From positions 35,939,452 through 36,003,451 of the forward strand of contig CM059972.1 in NCBI GenBank assembly GCA_030490835.1: DNA of 64,000 bases, in the 5' to 3' direction. The notes beneath the pieces were generated by a model. The model worked only from the letters and a program-made list of their open reading frames with translations. It was not told the origin of the DNA and made no database searches. Both the position numbers and the translations under genes were made by a program. Shown one piece after another: positions 31,633-44,988 of this stretch (positions are counted from its first letter, which is position 1; the number at the start of each line of letters is the position of its first letter). This stretch comes from Annona cherimola. Lineage: Eukaryota > Streptophyta > Magnoliopsida > Magnoliales > Annonaceae.

Positions 31633-34552
31633 ACCTGCCTCTGGTTGCCTCAGTTTGCATTCAACTCGCCCGCTTTGCCTTCATATGTCCCGTCCTTCCT
31701 TCAAAAGATGGAAAAACTAAGTAAATGAACTAAAAATGCCTAAATAATGCTAAAAATTAAATAATGCTCCTAAAATGCAAAGCAAATGAAAATTAAGCTA
31801 AATGAATGCAAACTAAGCCTAATCTCTCGAACAAACGCACAAATCAAGTCTAAAATGGGACATGATAACTCCAAAATTACGCGTTATCAATTCATCATGA
31901 AAAATCATTTTAATTCATTTAAAATGAATAATGAGCATTGGTGTGATAATTGATAAGTGAAAAAATACTAGAAAATTCATAACTCAACGCCTGTAAGGTC
32001 GATTCAAGTGTAATTTGAAATGAAACTTAATGATGTTGGGCTTGGTATTATGGAATTATTGGGTTATGAAAATTCTTGATGAAATGAGTGTTATGATTTA
32101 TTGATCATATCTCAATTTCAGCCGTTAACTTTAAACGGCTATAACAAGAGCTAGAAAAATCGGATTGAGATAAAATTTGAAATGGTTGAATGAAATTATG
32201 AGATGCTTATTTTGGAATGTTTGGAATAAGCTTAAAATGTTGGGAAAATACCTGCATTGAAAAATGTGAGAATGCTTGACTTTAACACCTCAAAAGTACT
32301 CTCCATTTAATGCTAGGGTACAATGAATAATTACATGTATTTAATGGATATTGAGGTGTCAAATGCAGCATATTTCTAAGATATTTTATGTATTATTATG
32401 AAATGCTAAAATCCAAATAAAATCCCAGTAATAAAGGCTTATCATGATGAAGCTACAAAGTGAGCAACCTAAGCATAGGTAAGGTGGCAAGAAGGGATGT
32501 CCATGGGCTGCATTGCTATTCATTTTTTATTTTTTATTTTTTATTTTTTTAAAATATGCCACATATTGATGACATGTATTGACACAAATATATGCACTCA
32601 ATCATGCAAATTCCTTGCAAGAAAAATATTAAAATATAGATGTATTGGAGAAAAAAATGTGGATAGCATATAGGGATGAAAAATGTGATTTGATATGCTG
32701 GTTTTTTGCCATTTTGTTAAATTTTTTAACACCAAATTAATATATAAATTAAAGTGTAATTAAGTGTATAATTTAACCTTAAATTAGGGTTAAAAAAAAA
32801 AGAAAATTTCTGGAAAAATGGGCAGCAGTTGGACGCTATGGTGGAGGCAAATTTACGGTCAAGATAAGGGCAAGTTTTGGATTTTTTTAAATGGTAAAAA
32901 CCCCATTTACTTGGCTGAGAATTTACTAACACATGAAGGGGGATAAGTGAGCATTTATGTGTGTGGAAAATGCACCAAGAAGTGGGGCCCACAGCTAAAA
33001 AAAAATCCATCTTATAAAATGGGGCATGTCCACTTGAGTGAGGCTTGCAAAAAATTTTCTAAGTGTGGGATTTTCACCCCATGCACACAGAAGCTCACGT
33101 CCCCTCTTGGCCAGCAAAGGAAGAGGAAAAGAAAGGAAAAAAAGGGGAATTTGTGGAGGAAATCATCTCCAAGAGATTAGAGTTGGTGTTAGCACTAACC
33201 AAGTATATGGGTTATTTTGAGTTGTTTAACTTGTGTTTTAAACTCTAAAAATTGAATATGAAATGGATGCTTAAAGAGTCTTTAAAATGATGATTTAACA
33301 TGCTTTTGAATGAATATGAAATTGATATTAGGTTACATGTATGAATTTCTATGTTGTAGATGATGAAAGTGATGATTTGAATGACATATGAGTTGAAAAC
33401 TCAACTTGACAAACCCTAAATCTAAATGACAAGTTGCTGTTTAATATGGATAATATGTTTAGGTTATTAAAAATATTTTAATGAATAAAATATGTTGATT
33501 TGAGCTTAAGGAATGAGTTTTAGCAACTATGGAATGTACTGCGACGTTTATGACCCGAAATCTTCATTTTTAGGTTAAAAATGCTATGGAAATAGGTTTG
33601 CATGATTTGTGAATGATATGTAGGGTAAAATACCCTAGGGTTAAGGTATTGTTGATTCCTAAAAGGATTTGGAAAAATAAACGTAAATCTGATTTTTTAT
33701 GGATTTATGAAACGATGGCTAAATGGAGTGGAAACAGGATCCGAAACGGTTAAGCAACTTGCTATTTTGAGATAAACTTTATTATGAATGTTAAACATGT
33801 GTTAATTAACTAAATTTGGATTAGGAAAAATTAAATTATATGCTAAAAATTCGGATTTATTAAACCGCTTAGGGTTATGTGTCAAAAGACATGTTAAATG
33901 GGTGAAAAATGGGTTCCAAAGTGGCTATTTTGGAAACCTATGGTAAGTGGATTTAAATCCCATAAAAAATACCCTACATGCAGTAATGATTAAGGTTAAT
34001 TAAAATTCTAAAATATGGATTAATTTTCTGACTTAGAAAATTTTATGAAATACATTATGTATATGTTGCCAAATGGGCATATATGAAGTAATAGATATGC
34101 AAGGATGCTAAATGACTTTTGAAATATGATTTTGAGCAAAAATGCATGAAAATATGATGAATTTAATGATTATATATCTATTTAAAATTTCATGATATCA
34201 ACTCCAAAATTTTGGAATTGATTTATGAAGCTAAGGCAACGACGTGTGCATAAGTGGAACACTGATGCGTGTAAATTTGGAAAAGGATTGATAAATGGAA
34301 AATTGAGGCCAATGAACCTATAAATGATAAGTATTGAATGATTATTATATGGTGGAATGATTACCTTAATTATGGGATTATATATGTTGTGTATAAAACC
34401 CTAAAATGTGATAATATGTGCGATATATGCTATATATGTGTATAATGACTTGAGAAGTCAAATAAATCATATATGTGAATGAAATGGGTTGAAAAACTAA
34501 ATGAAATATGAGAAAAAAAATATATGAAAAAAATATATTATTCTCATGTAAG

Positions 34553-34595
34553 CAAAGGCAAAGAAAAAGCAGAGTCGGAAAGCTAAGAGACACAG
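34553..34595 (+). other. Putative leader micro-exon (30111 LTR), decayed flanks
   Basis: About 43 nt. The acceptor reads CATGTAAG in place of TGTAG, and the donor is GTAGGCAAGC. Confidence 0.4.
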
Positions 34596-36043
34596 GTAGG
34601 CAAGCAAATTTATAAATGAATTTTGTGTTCTAAATTGTTTACATAAATGCAATTTTTGCTCTAACTTGTTTGATGAAATTGTGGAAATTATTTCTAATAT
34701 GTTTAAGGATAGCCATTCCTTAGCTAAATGGTGTTAAAATAATGTTTTTACTTCAAATGCAATATTATGAAAATTTTCTTTGATAAATGCTATGGAAACG
34801 TGATGTGATTCTATGTTTATGATTGAAAAAATTATGCTAGCATGTTAAAGATGGATTTATGAAAAGTTCATGTGCACAGGATACTAGGTCCACTTGAAGG
34901 GTATAAGCGGACCGATTATCCTCCCTTGGTGTGGCCAAGTCGCAAAAATAGGCCCAAGGCCTGCGGCGCCCTCTCTGAAATGGGAGTTAACGTAGACAAA
35001 TGGTCGCCTGGCTAGCTTCCATCCTAAGGGAATTATGATGATTATGTTCATGTTTTTATATGACATTATGCATATGGTACTCGTGATGGGTACAAGATTT
35101 TATGTTTTTAAGATATACCTTTAGACAAGGTATAAGTTGCTTTCCAATATGATTTTAAATGCAAAATGTTACCTGAAATGATTTGCCTGTAAAATGTAAA
35201 TAGCTTGCTTATTGAGTTTCGACTCACGATTTTGTTTTCCAAACCCAAAGACAGGTAAAGGATAGGATATGGCGGGGGAGCAAGTGCAAGCTTGAGGATG
35301 CAATGGGAAAACTTTAGAATTCTTATATTAGGAGGAAAACCCATGTTGAATAGATGTAAACTATTTAAATGTTTTATATTGATGACTGTGATTTATACAT
35401 GCAGTGACATCTGATTTAGGCAAATGCTGAAATGTTGCTTGAATATCATGCTGTGTATATGTGTTGAATGGGTTGAAATGGCTTAGTTATGCATGAGTTG
35501 GAAATGATTTAGATATGTTTGAGATGAAAATATGAGAAATTAAATTCTTATGAGGAAATATTAAATCAGATAAACACCCGTTAAAACCTGCCGTGTGACA
35601 GGACAACAATCCTGATCATGTTTACCAATCAATACGATCCCAAGGTAAGGCTCAGGATGTGACACTCAGTTTGGGGTGCCGCACAAACCAAGCATCAAAA
35701 CCGAATAACAAATTGAAAAGAAAAGAGATCTACACTTTACAGATTTATGTAGGCAAGTTTCAGCTCGAGTAAGAACTCGTAGAAGTGACAAGTTGATCAA
35801 CGTCGGAGTATGCAGCAAGTTGAAGCTCGTTCTTCTTTCAAATCGTGTATAGATCACTCAAGGCTAGAAGAAAGTGGAATATAGATCTTAGTAGCTTATC
35901 TTTCTTCTTTTCTACTCTTTCTTCCTTGCTTTTACGTTTGCTTAAGTGTCTATATATAATGCAAGGAGAGATTTGAACATTAGAGAGTTGGTTAGCGCGT
36001 AATAAATGCACCAAAGTTCAAATTTTCGAATGTTGTGACCCAA

Positions 36044-36715
36044 GTCGCAGGTGGAGTCGACTTCGGGTGTGACTTCAAATTTTTGCAATTTCCAAGTCTC
36101 TTCTTTAGGTCGATTTGGACGGGACTTGACCCAAGTCGCTGCTGGAGTTGACTTCGGTTGCGACTTGACTTTCTTAGCTTGCCATGTGAACTTAAATTTC
36201 TTTGAAATGATTTTTCTTGCTTATGTTTCTTCAACTTAATTGTTCTTCCACTGTTTTATAGTACTTGGAACTGTGTATGATTATTTTAACTTGAAACCAT
36301 TTGACTCCATGTCTTGAATTGTTGAATACTTGAGTCATGGAGTGCAAGAAAATGTTAGTTCTTGATCTAATTTGATGAATTCATGCAACTTTGCTTGCTT
36401 TGGCCTTGATTTGATCTTCATTTAACCCAAGTTTAATGTTTGGGTCTACTTGGTCTTCAACTTCACCCAAGTTGAATGTCAAGTCGACTTAGTTTGCGAC
36501 TTTACTCTTCAAATTCTGTGCTGTCAGTCTGAAGTTGATGCTGGAGTCGACTTAGGTTGCGACTTCACCCAAGTCGCATGTGGAGTCGACTTCGTCAGCT
36601 TTTACTCCTCAATTTCAGCGCTGGACAAAAAATGGGCTTTGAAGTCTAAGCTGGAGTTGACATGGGGATCGACTTGGCCTAAGTCGATGCCTGAGTCGAC
36701 TTGATGATCGACTTG
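36044..36715 (-). repeat. Decayed U3 palindrome array of the Copia-2 left LTR
   Basis: Sites of the AAGTCGCA...AGTCGACT...TGCGACTT pattern, many with CpG-to-TpG changes (for example GGAGTTGACTT near 36145). TATA lies downstream in the sense direction at about 35955. Confidence 0.85.
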
Positions 36716-36877
36716 ACCTGTCATGCTTTATATTTTTCATTTTTATAACCTTACACATTGCACAAAACATATTAGTAGCTAAAACTTACTCAAATTGAGT
36801 TGTTAATCATCAAAACATATACTTTGGGTATTTTACTTTGGGTATTTTACTTTTGATTTCAACACTTATTTCCAACA

Positions 36878-37273
36878 ATCTCCCCTTTTTGATGATTGAC
36901 AAAACCGATTTGAGTATATTCCTTCCAATAACCTTAAAACATATCATTTTATCCTGTTTTGATTTTTTTAGGATAATCATAGGTCATTTGCCTTTTGAAC
37001 TTTAGTGAAATTAATATTTACATGTTTTATTTCCAATGAAATCCATTCATACAAGCATTCATTCTAATGCAAGGACAGAGCATAAGTAAACAGAGCATAT
37101 AACATAAAATTTTTCATAAAGTTTTCTTATATGATCAAAGCATTGTATACAAGTTTCAAAAGTAAATGCAAATGCAAACCTATATATAAACTACCCAACC
37201 TAAAATCCTAAAAATAGACAATTATTCTCCCCCTAAAAACTAAAAACAAACTCAACTATTCTTCCCCTTTTTG
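36878..37273 (-). other. Copia-2 polypurine tract and 3' spacer
   Basis: The sense strand has AAAAAGGGGAGAT (36878-36890) next to the LTR. Two further purine tracts lie at 37226-37234 and 37262-37271, just after the extra ORF. Same layout as Copia-1. No other features. Confidence 0.8.
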
Positions 37274-38913
37274 TCAATAGACCAAATAGGGGTCGACTTG
37301 CTGAGATTTGGCATATAAAAATGCCGATATTCGATATGGAGTGGATTTAACAGCAGGAGTAGGTCGGATGGGTCTAACATGGGCCAATGAATAAAAAAAT
37401 GATACGGGCCCTGGAGTCGGATCTCGTTGTACTGACTCGGTGTCAAATGGATCCAACTCAGGTATGGGTTGATTTTGGTTGCTTCCAGATGTCAAATGAT
37501 ACCGAATCGTCCTAAGCTCCCGATCCATGCGATCTTGTCGTGAATGCATGTCCATGATAGCAGTTAGGACCCTGGCAATCTGAGATGTCAATCGTCCTCT
37601 ATCTGCTAGAAGTTCTCTCGGATGGCATTCACCGAGTTATCCCATGATGGTGGTCGAGGTGCGAGGTCTGGGATCTCGGAACCATGGGGTGAGTAGGATC
37701 CATGGGAGTATGGTGACACGGGCTCCTCGAGAGCGTCCTGAGGCGGAGCGGGTTGCTCCTCTGGTGATGGCGGGGGCTGCTCCCCCTGAACCTGTGCACC
37801 TCCGACTTCTTCTGGAGCCAGTATGCCCATCCTTTCTCGGATCCATTTTTTCCTAAACTGATCCACTTTGATCTTCATTCTTTGGAGCAAGGCTTTGTTG
37901 ATTGCATTTGTCGGCTTCAACATCTCAAATGGCTCACCTTCTATATCCACCTCAAAGTGCTCCAGGATCTTAGTGATCCATGTCCCGTAAGGCAAAACCC
38001 CTCATGGGTTGTCCTTTCTAGAGGCCAGGGCTTCTAGGACAAGTCGCGGGAGACTGACTTTGACTCGATTGGCGACTTTCCAAAGAATTTCCTCCTCTTA
38101 CGGGTTCACCTGATTTCTGCCTCTGCCCTTGGGATAGATGCAGTGGGCGATTAGCAACCTCAGAACCCTTAACCTTGGGGATAAATCCATGTAATGTAAA
38201 AACTTAACCCCGGGATGATATTTATCGCTCCTGGTGAGCTGATTGTACATTAGAGTAAGAGATAGATCTACAGGGAGCCGTTCCTCATCATAAGGGACCT
38301 CTAAGATTCGTCCCACCTTCCTAATTGCTTGATCTAGGCTTGGTGCCCCTCTTGATCCTAAAAACATTTCAACTCCTTTCACAAACGTGTTGAAATACTG
38401 ATCATCCCATAAATAATAGAAAATCCGTGTGAGGTCAGGATACACTCTATCATCTGATTTTAGCAATCTAGTCCATCCTTGGAAATCTAGTAGCTCTTCG
38501 ATTTCAAACTCATAATCACTTAGGAATTGGAAATCTATGATCTTTGGTATGAAAATCTTATGCTCATAAAAGCTTTTGTAGAATCGGCTGTGCTGCAACT
38601 CGATCTTGAAATATGTTGTCAGCATTTTCAAAACTTTTCCTTTAGTAGCTGGGGTTCCCTTTCTTCTGGCCTCAGTTTCAGTACTTTGAGAAGTTTGTGG
38701 TTCCTCCTCCCTAGGAGCAGTTATCGATGGAGTCCCGGCTTGAAATCGAACCCAACGGCTAGTCGAAGTCGAAGATTCATCCCAGGAACGATTCAAGGGA
38801 GTCCATTGCCTCCTGGGGACTTCCTCTTCGACTTAGGAGCCGGATGGTCTGGGAACAGGCCTTTGGGATGGCTTGGATACGACTAGTTTGGGAAATTTAG
38901 ACTTGGGTGCCAT
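37274..38913 (-). pseudogene. Copia-2 extra ORF, multiply broken
   Basis: Homologue of 1336-2930. ATG is at 38911-38913 (MAPKS). In-frame stops at 38833-38835, 38098-38100 and near 38010 replace sense codons of the Copia-1 version. A frameshift near 37620 precedes the coiled-coil region. Conserved blocks include FYKSFYEHK, LLDFQGW, VYPDLTRIFYYLW, LLIAHCIYPKG and LPYGTWITKILE. Here the N-terminal basic region and the body are continuous in one frame, which shows where Copia-1 is shifted. Survival of the whole architecture in two diverged elements argues that the ORF is a standard part of this family. Confidence 0.85.
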
Positions 38914-39384
38914 TGGATTTGATCTTTCTAATGGGATTTTCAAAGTGAGATTATGAGAGAAGAAAAAGGAGATAAAGATGGAAGGCAGAAAGGTTGGGAG
39001 AGAAAAAGAGAGTTGGAAAGAGAAAACAGAAAGGGATCGAGCAGTGAGAGAGATGGGGAAAGAGAAAGAAGAGAGAGATTGAGAGAGAGTGGAAGTTCAG
39101 AGAGAAAAACTTGAGCAGGAGAGGAAAAAATGAGAAATAGAGAGAGAGTTGCCGGAGAGAGAAGAGAGGAGAGAGAGAGAGGGAATGTCAGAAGATAGGC
39201 AGACTGCCGGAGAAGAGAGAGAGGGAGAGGAAACGAGAGAGGGCTCGTGCAGGAGAGACGGAGTCCAAAGAAGAAAAATGGTGGAGAGATTAATGGAGAG
39301 AGGAAATCGGCGCGGGAGAAATGAGAAGGAAGAAATGAACAAGGAAAGAAGAAGAAGAGAGGGAGAAGCCTGACGGTCGCACCC
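38914..39384 (-). promoter_or_regulatory. Pyrimidine-rich leader of the Copia-2 extra ORF
   Basis: About 470 bp, CT-rich in sense (CTCTCTC, CTCCGGC runs), between the palindrome cluster and the ORF. The apparent ORFs on both strands here come from the low-complexity composition. Confidence 0.55.
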
Positions 39385-39500
39385 CTAGAGTCGACTTACC
39401 CTAGTCGAAGTCGACTTCGCCCCTGTGGAGTCGACTTTGCCTACCTGGAGTCGACTTGGATTTCCGGAGTTGACTTGGCCTATCGACTTGGACTTTTCTA
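39385..39500 (-). repeat. Internal GTCGAC palindrome cluster of Copia-2
   Basis: Five AGTCGACT or near sites between the pol stop (39508-39510) and the CT-rich leader. Positional match of 3226-3330. Confidence 0.85.
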
Positions 39501-39507
39501 AGTCTAA

Positions 39508-41191
39508 TTATTCATAATTTAGCTTAATCATCCCCATATCATTTCTAATTTTGTAAAAAGATTCTTTTGCTAAAGGTTTGGTGAAAATATCTATAATCTG
39601 ATCCTCATTTTCACATATTCCAAACAAACATTATGATTTTCAACATGTTCACAGATAAAATGATGTCTTACATCTATATGTTTGGTTCTAGAATGTAATA
39701 CAGGATTTTTAGTTAAACAATTGCACTTGTATTATCACATCTAATTGGAATATTATAATAATCAACACCATAGTCTTTTAGTTGTTGTTTCATCCAAAGT
39801 AGTTAGGCACAACAGCTCCCGACGGCTATATATTCGGTTTCCGCTGCAGATAGAGCAACACTAGTTTGTTTCTTTGAATACCATGAAACCAACATGTTTC
39901 CAAGAAATTGACATGTTTCACTAGTACTTTTTTTATCTAATTTGTATCCAGCAAAATCCGCATCCGAGTAGCCGATTTAATCAAAAGTTGACCCCTTTGG
40001 ATGCCAAAGTCCAAGATTAGTAGTATTTATCAAAAATTTTAAAATTTTTTTACAGCTAATAAATGTGATTCTTTAGGACATGATTGAAATCTAGAACACA
40101 TGCAAATACTTAAAAGAATATCCGGTCTAGAAGCAGTTAAATACAGTAAAAATCCTATCATACTTCTATATAGCTTTTAGTCAATAAATTTACCATTTTC
40201 ATCTGTGTCGATCTTGATTGTTTAACTCATTGGAGTGTTTACTCCCTTGCTAGTTTGCATTCCAAATTTCTTTAGCATTTCTTTGATATACTTGGACTGA
40301 TTTATGAATATCCCTTCGGCTTGTTGCTTGATTTGCAATTCAAGAAAGAAATTTAATTCTCCCGTCATGCTCATTTCGAATTCGCTTTGCATAATCTTAG
40401 AAAATTCTTTGCACAGAGTTTCATCAGTAGCACCAAATATTATATCATCTACGTAAATTTGAACAATTAAAATATGTTTACTCTTATACTTGATGAATAA
40501 TGTAGTGTCAACCTTTCCTCGTTGAAATTCATGATCAATCAAAAATTTATTCAACCTTTCATACCAAGCTCATGGAGCTTGTTTTAGTCCATATAATGCT
40601 TTGGTTAATTTATAAACATATTTTGATTGATCCTTTTCTTCAAATCCAGGGAGTTGTTTAACATATACTTCTTCATTCAAGTATCCATTCAAAAATGCAC
40701 TTTTCACATCCATTTGAAACAATTTGAAATCCATGTGAGAAGCAAATGCAAGTAAAATGCGTATGGCTTCTAGCCTAGCCACAGGTGCATATGATTCTTC
40801 AAAATCAATCCCTTCTTCTTGAGAATACCCTTTGGCTACTAGTCTGGCTTTATTTTTTATCACAAGCCCACTTTCGTCTAATTTGTTCCTGAATACCCAT
40901 TTAGTACCAATAATAGTGCAATCTTTGGGTATAGGAATTAAATGTCATACATTGTTCCTTTCAAATTGATTTAGCTCTTCTTGCATTGCAATAATCCAAT
41001 TTTCATCATCAAGAGCTTGATCAATAGTTGTCGGTTTAATTTTTAATACAAAAGCATATTGTCCACAAATATTTTATTTTGATCTCCTAGTCTTTATTCC
41101 TTCACAGATATTGCCAATAACTTGCTCAATTGGATGGGCATTTTTGAATTTCAAATCAGTTGGAGGTTCATAGGAATTATTACCTTCACTA
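39508..41191 (-). pseudogene. pol: Copia-2 pol: RT and RNase H part
   Basis: Aligns with the 3' half of Copia-1 pol. RT blocks [20 protein letters not shown] and [10 protein letters not shown] (about 40440) are clear, and RNase H residues are recognisable but broken by stops and shifts between 39510 and 40220. The segment ends at the cacta target site of the solo Copia LTR. Confidence 0.9.
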
Positions 41192-42494
41192 TGTTGAGAT
41201 TGTTGATCATATGCTTCCTTTAAGAATGATCAATTTGATTTTGATGATTAACAAATAATTTAAATATCATTAAAAAGGATCTAATACATTTGTCTAAGTG
41301 TTCTCAGATATTTTATCTCTAATTATGTGTATGAAAATGAAAATGTGAAATAATTTAAGTTTCAAGAGTTCAAGTTCATGAATTGCAAGTTCTGCAAAGT
41401 GAATTCTCAGCCCAAGTCGACTTCACTTGCGACTTGGTGAAGTCTCAGACCCAAGTCGACTTCGCCTGCGACTTCGGAAGTGAAGTCTCAACCCAAGTCG
41501 ACTTCACTTGCGACTTGGTGAAGTCCCAGACCCAAGTGGACTTCACCTGCAACTTCGAAGGCAAAATTCTGGACAGCAAGTTTTAGCAAGACGAAGTCGC
41601 ATCCCAAGTCGACTTCACCTATCCGAAGTCGACTCCACTCATCCGCAGTCGACTTCACTTGCGACTTCAACTCGTAACGGTCGAAAATCTGAACGTTGGA
41701 GCTCTAGATGCGCGTGAACCTCCACTCCAATGGCTAGAACCTTTTTTTTCCTCTATATATACCATTGAAGAATGAACGTGGAGAGAAGAGAGAAGGAGGA
41801 AAGAAAGAGGAAAACACAAGTTGGGCTTTCATCTTCTAATATTCAAGTGTGTTGAAGTTATTTGAATAATTATTGAAGCTTCAAGTGCTACAACTTTCAA
41901 GTGTGCTTCCAAGATTATCATCTCCACATGACAAGGAGCTACCGGAACTTATCGAATACACGTTGTAAAGTATAATTTCTCTTTTATCTATTTTGTTTTG
42001 TGTTGTTGCCTTGAATCGGTGTTGGAGACCGAATTCAAGAAGAAGCAAAACAGGGGGTTGGTTTGAGTTTGTCTCACTAACGGGTTTTGCTTGATTGGTT
42101 GGAGTTTGTCTCACCAATAGATTGGACTTGGTTGGTTGGAGTTGGTCTCACCAACAAGTGATTATTGTATATGCCCCCTAGAGCTAGAATCTAGAAGAGA
42201 GCGGGTGCTCTAGATTGTATTGAAAATACAATAGTGGAACCCAAGACACAACGGGTGTGTGCTTGGAAGAGTGGAGTAGGGAAGGTTGCCCGAACGACTA
42301 TATATCGTTGTCTCTTGTTTGGTTTGATTGTTTACATTTTTATATTCCATTTGCACCCTCTCATTATATCTCATATCACGTTTCATCAAGGGGATTGAAA
42401 TTATAAGGGGTTAAGTTTTAATTTACCAAAAAAATTTTCAAGAACCCAATTCACCCCTCCCCTTTTGGGTTTTGCCATTAACTCGGGGCCAACA
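41192..42494 (+). repeat. Solo Copia LTR, opposite orientation (1,303 bp)
   Basis: Reads TGTTGAGATTG...GGGGCCAACA on the plus strand with perfect cacta duplications (41187-41191, 42495-42499). It is related to the Copia-1 LTR: GTCGAC palindromes at 41410-41670, TATA at 41754-41760, and the shared block with CCCCTAGAGCTAGAATC near 42175. Confidence 0.95.
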
Positions 42495-42499
42495 CACTA

Positions 42500-42657
42500 C
42501 CCTTTCCTCCGTGGAATTTTTTGGCTTGGGCTCGGTTTCTTCTTGTTGCTCTTGTTGTTCCACTTTTGAATTCTTTGGTGCATCATTTGCATCACTTAGT
42601 TCATCCTCCTTTCTCGGAGTTTGGTTAAATTTATCAAAAATAATATGTATTGATTAC
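42500..42657 (-). pseudogene. Copia-2 pol: integrase-RT linker fragment
   Basis: A short piece matching about 5060-5190 of Copia-1, between two solo LTR insertions. It reads into 44989 once the tctac duplication is collapsed. Confidence 0.8.
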
Positions 42658-42662
42658 TCTAC

Positions 42663-44983
42663 TGTAAAACCCCAACCTAAGGAGGATTTAATGTGTGCAT
42701 TGAACAGGTACATGTAACTTATATATGATTAAATGGAATTTTTGGATGATTTTAAGATTTTATGATATTTTGTAATTAGGGTTTCCATTGGAAACGGTGA
42801 TTAAAAATTTAATCGTCGGAGCCCAAAGTGAGTCAGTATGACCCGAGGGGCTTAATGAGAATTTAATGGTGACAATGTGTCATGAATAATCATGTTAATT
42901 ACCATGATCTAATTTATGGAGATTAGAGTGTAATTATGGAATTAAGGTGAAAAATGATAGAAAATTCATAACTTGACGCCTACAAGGCGGATTTCGATGA
43001 AATTTGAAAGGTAAGCTCACGACGGTGGGCCCAATTTTGTGAATGGATTAGATTAAGGGAATCATGATGGGATTAGGGTGATAATTAATTATTTTGTTCC
43101 CAAATCCAAAAGATAAATTCAAGTGGTCATAACTTGATGTAGAAACGTCAGATTGAGATGAAATTTGAAACGATGGAATAAAATTAGGAAATCTATAAGA
43201 TGAATGGAATGGATTAAGCTAATTATCATGGAAAGTTGGTTTCTTGGAGAGCAAGTAACAAGTTTCTTAAAAGCTAAGTAAAGAAGGGCAATTGTGGAAA
43301 GTGAAAATGAAATTTACTAAAATGCCTATGGGGTTGCTTGAGCACCCAGAAAAGTGGCAAATGACCTATGTAATTTGGTTTTGTGCAAAAATGCATGAAA
43401 ATATGATAAATTTTGTGAATATATTGCTGTTTAGAATGACATGATGTTAATCTCAAATTTTGGGATTAATTAATGAGGCTTAAGGCAACAACGAGTGCTT
43501 AAAATGAGCAACGATGTTTGAATTTTGGAAAATAAGTGAAAAATGGCTTAAGGAAGATAATGAGCCATTAAATAATAATTATTGGATAATTATTATGTGA
43601 TTGAGTGATTACCCTACTTAGGGGACTAAATGTGATGTGTAGTAGCCCATGTAATGCACAAGCATGTGCTGTACGGGCATAACGACTTGAGAAGTCGAAG
43701 GAATCATGTATGTTAATGAAAATAGGTTGGAAAACTGAGTTGAATGCAAGCAAAGGAAATATATGAATGTTATATCATTCTTATATGTATAGGCAAAGGC
43801 AAAGGGATAAGTGAAACGGAAAGCTAAGCAAGCAAGGTAAGCAAGCAGCTTTCTAAATGATTTTGGTTTTCATTACAAGGTATTTAAGGATAGCCATTCC
43901 TTGTTTATATGAGTATTGAAATGTTTATTTCTGTTGAAATAAATGATTGCTTATGGTTTCGAAATTATGTTTGAAATGTGTTGAAACATGAGTTTATATG
44001 ATGTTTCATTGAAATGATGTTTCAAAAGGGATGGTGCAAAGAATTCTCTACATGAGAATGAAAAGTTCCATGTGTAAGGGGGTATATGACGCCGGGGTTA
44101 CTAAAAGTCATGCATGGAATGGAAATCAAGTAGGCTAGTCGAGGTAGTAAGTGGACAAGGAGTCCCCCTTGAAGTTGCCAAGTCGATAGGTCCGGCGCCA
44201 AGGATGGAAAGGATCATGCTATGAAAGAGTGTTCCTCGTGCTAGCGTACCGTCACATGAAGGATAACGTCATCAATGGAAATGATGAATTTGCACATCCC
44301 ATGTTTATGAAATATTTATGAATGGTTTACATGAATGGTTTTTCATGAATGATTTTCATGAAATGTTTATGAAAAAGTTTCTGCTCCGAAGGTAGTTGAT
44401 CACTTGCTAAGTGTCTCTATTGAATGGAGGGAAATGTTTTTAAAGAATGTTGCTTTCAAAATGAATTGCATGAAAACCCTAAGCTTGCTTATTGAGTTGA
44501 ATTTCAACTCACGTTTTGTTTTCCAAACCCATAGACAGGGGAAAGGAAGGAGGCAAGGAGCACAGGTGGAGATTCAAGGATGAATGAATTTTCATGAGTA
44601 CCTGTATATGAATCTAAGGGTTGAATGATTATATGAATGTTAACAATTAAATTATTATTCAATGTTGTAGAAGAATTATGCTATGTTTTATGCCTATGGA
44701 TTGGCAAAAAATTTTTATGGGTAAATGCTAAGGCATGAAATATGCTGATATGATTAAGTATGAAGATTATGAGATGACATGTGTAACTCTAAAATGATAT
44801 AATGGCCTAAAATGGCATTTGATGGAAATAGAATGTATAAATGATATAAAATCCTAAGGAGTTAGGATTAAGTAGATAAATATCTAATAAAAACCCGCCG
44901 TGTGATAGGGCAACAATCCTGATCACGTTTACCAGTCGAACGATCTTGAGGTAAGGTTGTGACGCTCGGGCTGGGGCGCCACA
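42663..44983 (+). repeat. Chromovirus solo LTR (2,321 bp)
   Basis: TGTAAAACCCC...GGGGCGCCACA with perfect tctac duplications (42658-42662, 44984-44988). Contains micro-exon 43793-43836, GC-rich module near 44130-44260, AGACAGG acceptor near 44530 and terminal hairpin near 44903-44926. It seems to lack part of the U3/exon 1 region relative to LTR D. Confidence 0.95.
43793..43836 (+). other. Putative leader micro-exon (42663 LTR)
   Basis: 44 nt between ATATGTATAG and GTAAGCAAGC. Confidence 0.55.
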
Positions 44984-44988
44984 TCTAC

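Larger units (their letters stand above)
30326..31889 (-). mobile_element. LTR-like insert with GGCGCC palindromes (unassigned family)
   Basis: On the minus strand it reads TGATAACGCGTAATTTTGG...GCAGCTCGTCA, so it has TG...CA ends over 1,564 bp. It interrupts the host LTR, whose uninterrupted form is visible in LTR A near 13370. A TATA box (rc of 31313-31320) and an upstream palindrome array support a promoter-bearing LTR. The GTATCGTTCCCACAAGGAA segment near 30410 is of a type I associate with Tat/Ogre LTRs. No clear target duplication (left atacg, right attca) and no internal genes. Confidence 0.6.
30111..35683 (+). repeat. Chromovirus solo LTR in the Copia-2 LTR
   Basis: TGTGAAACCC...GGTGCCGCA flanked by caaac on both sides. 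Without the inner 30326-31889 insert it is 4,009 bp, the same family as LTR A. It has TATA-like CTTATAAAATG near 33010, a micro-exon at about 34553-34595, a GC-rich module (34880-35030), an AGACAGG acceptor near 35250 and the terminal hairpin near 35595. No retrotransposon genes, so it is a solo LTR left by LTR-LTR recombination. Confidence 0.9.
29670..36877 (-). repeat. Copia-2 left (3') LTR, split by a chromovirus solo LTR
   Basis: Pieces 29670-30110 and 35689-36877 total about 1,630 bp, close to the Copia-1 LTR. They are joined by the caaac duplication (30106-30110, 35684-35688). It contains a TATA-like TATATATA (about 35951-35958) and a decayed palindrome array (36044-36715) in which several GTCGAC sites have become GTTGAC. 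Confidence 0.92.
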
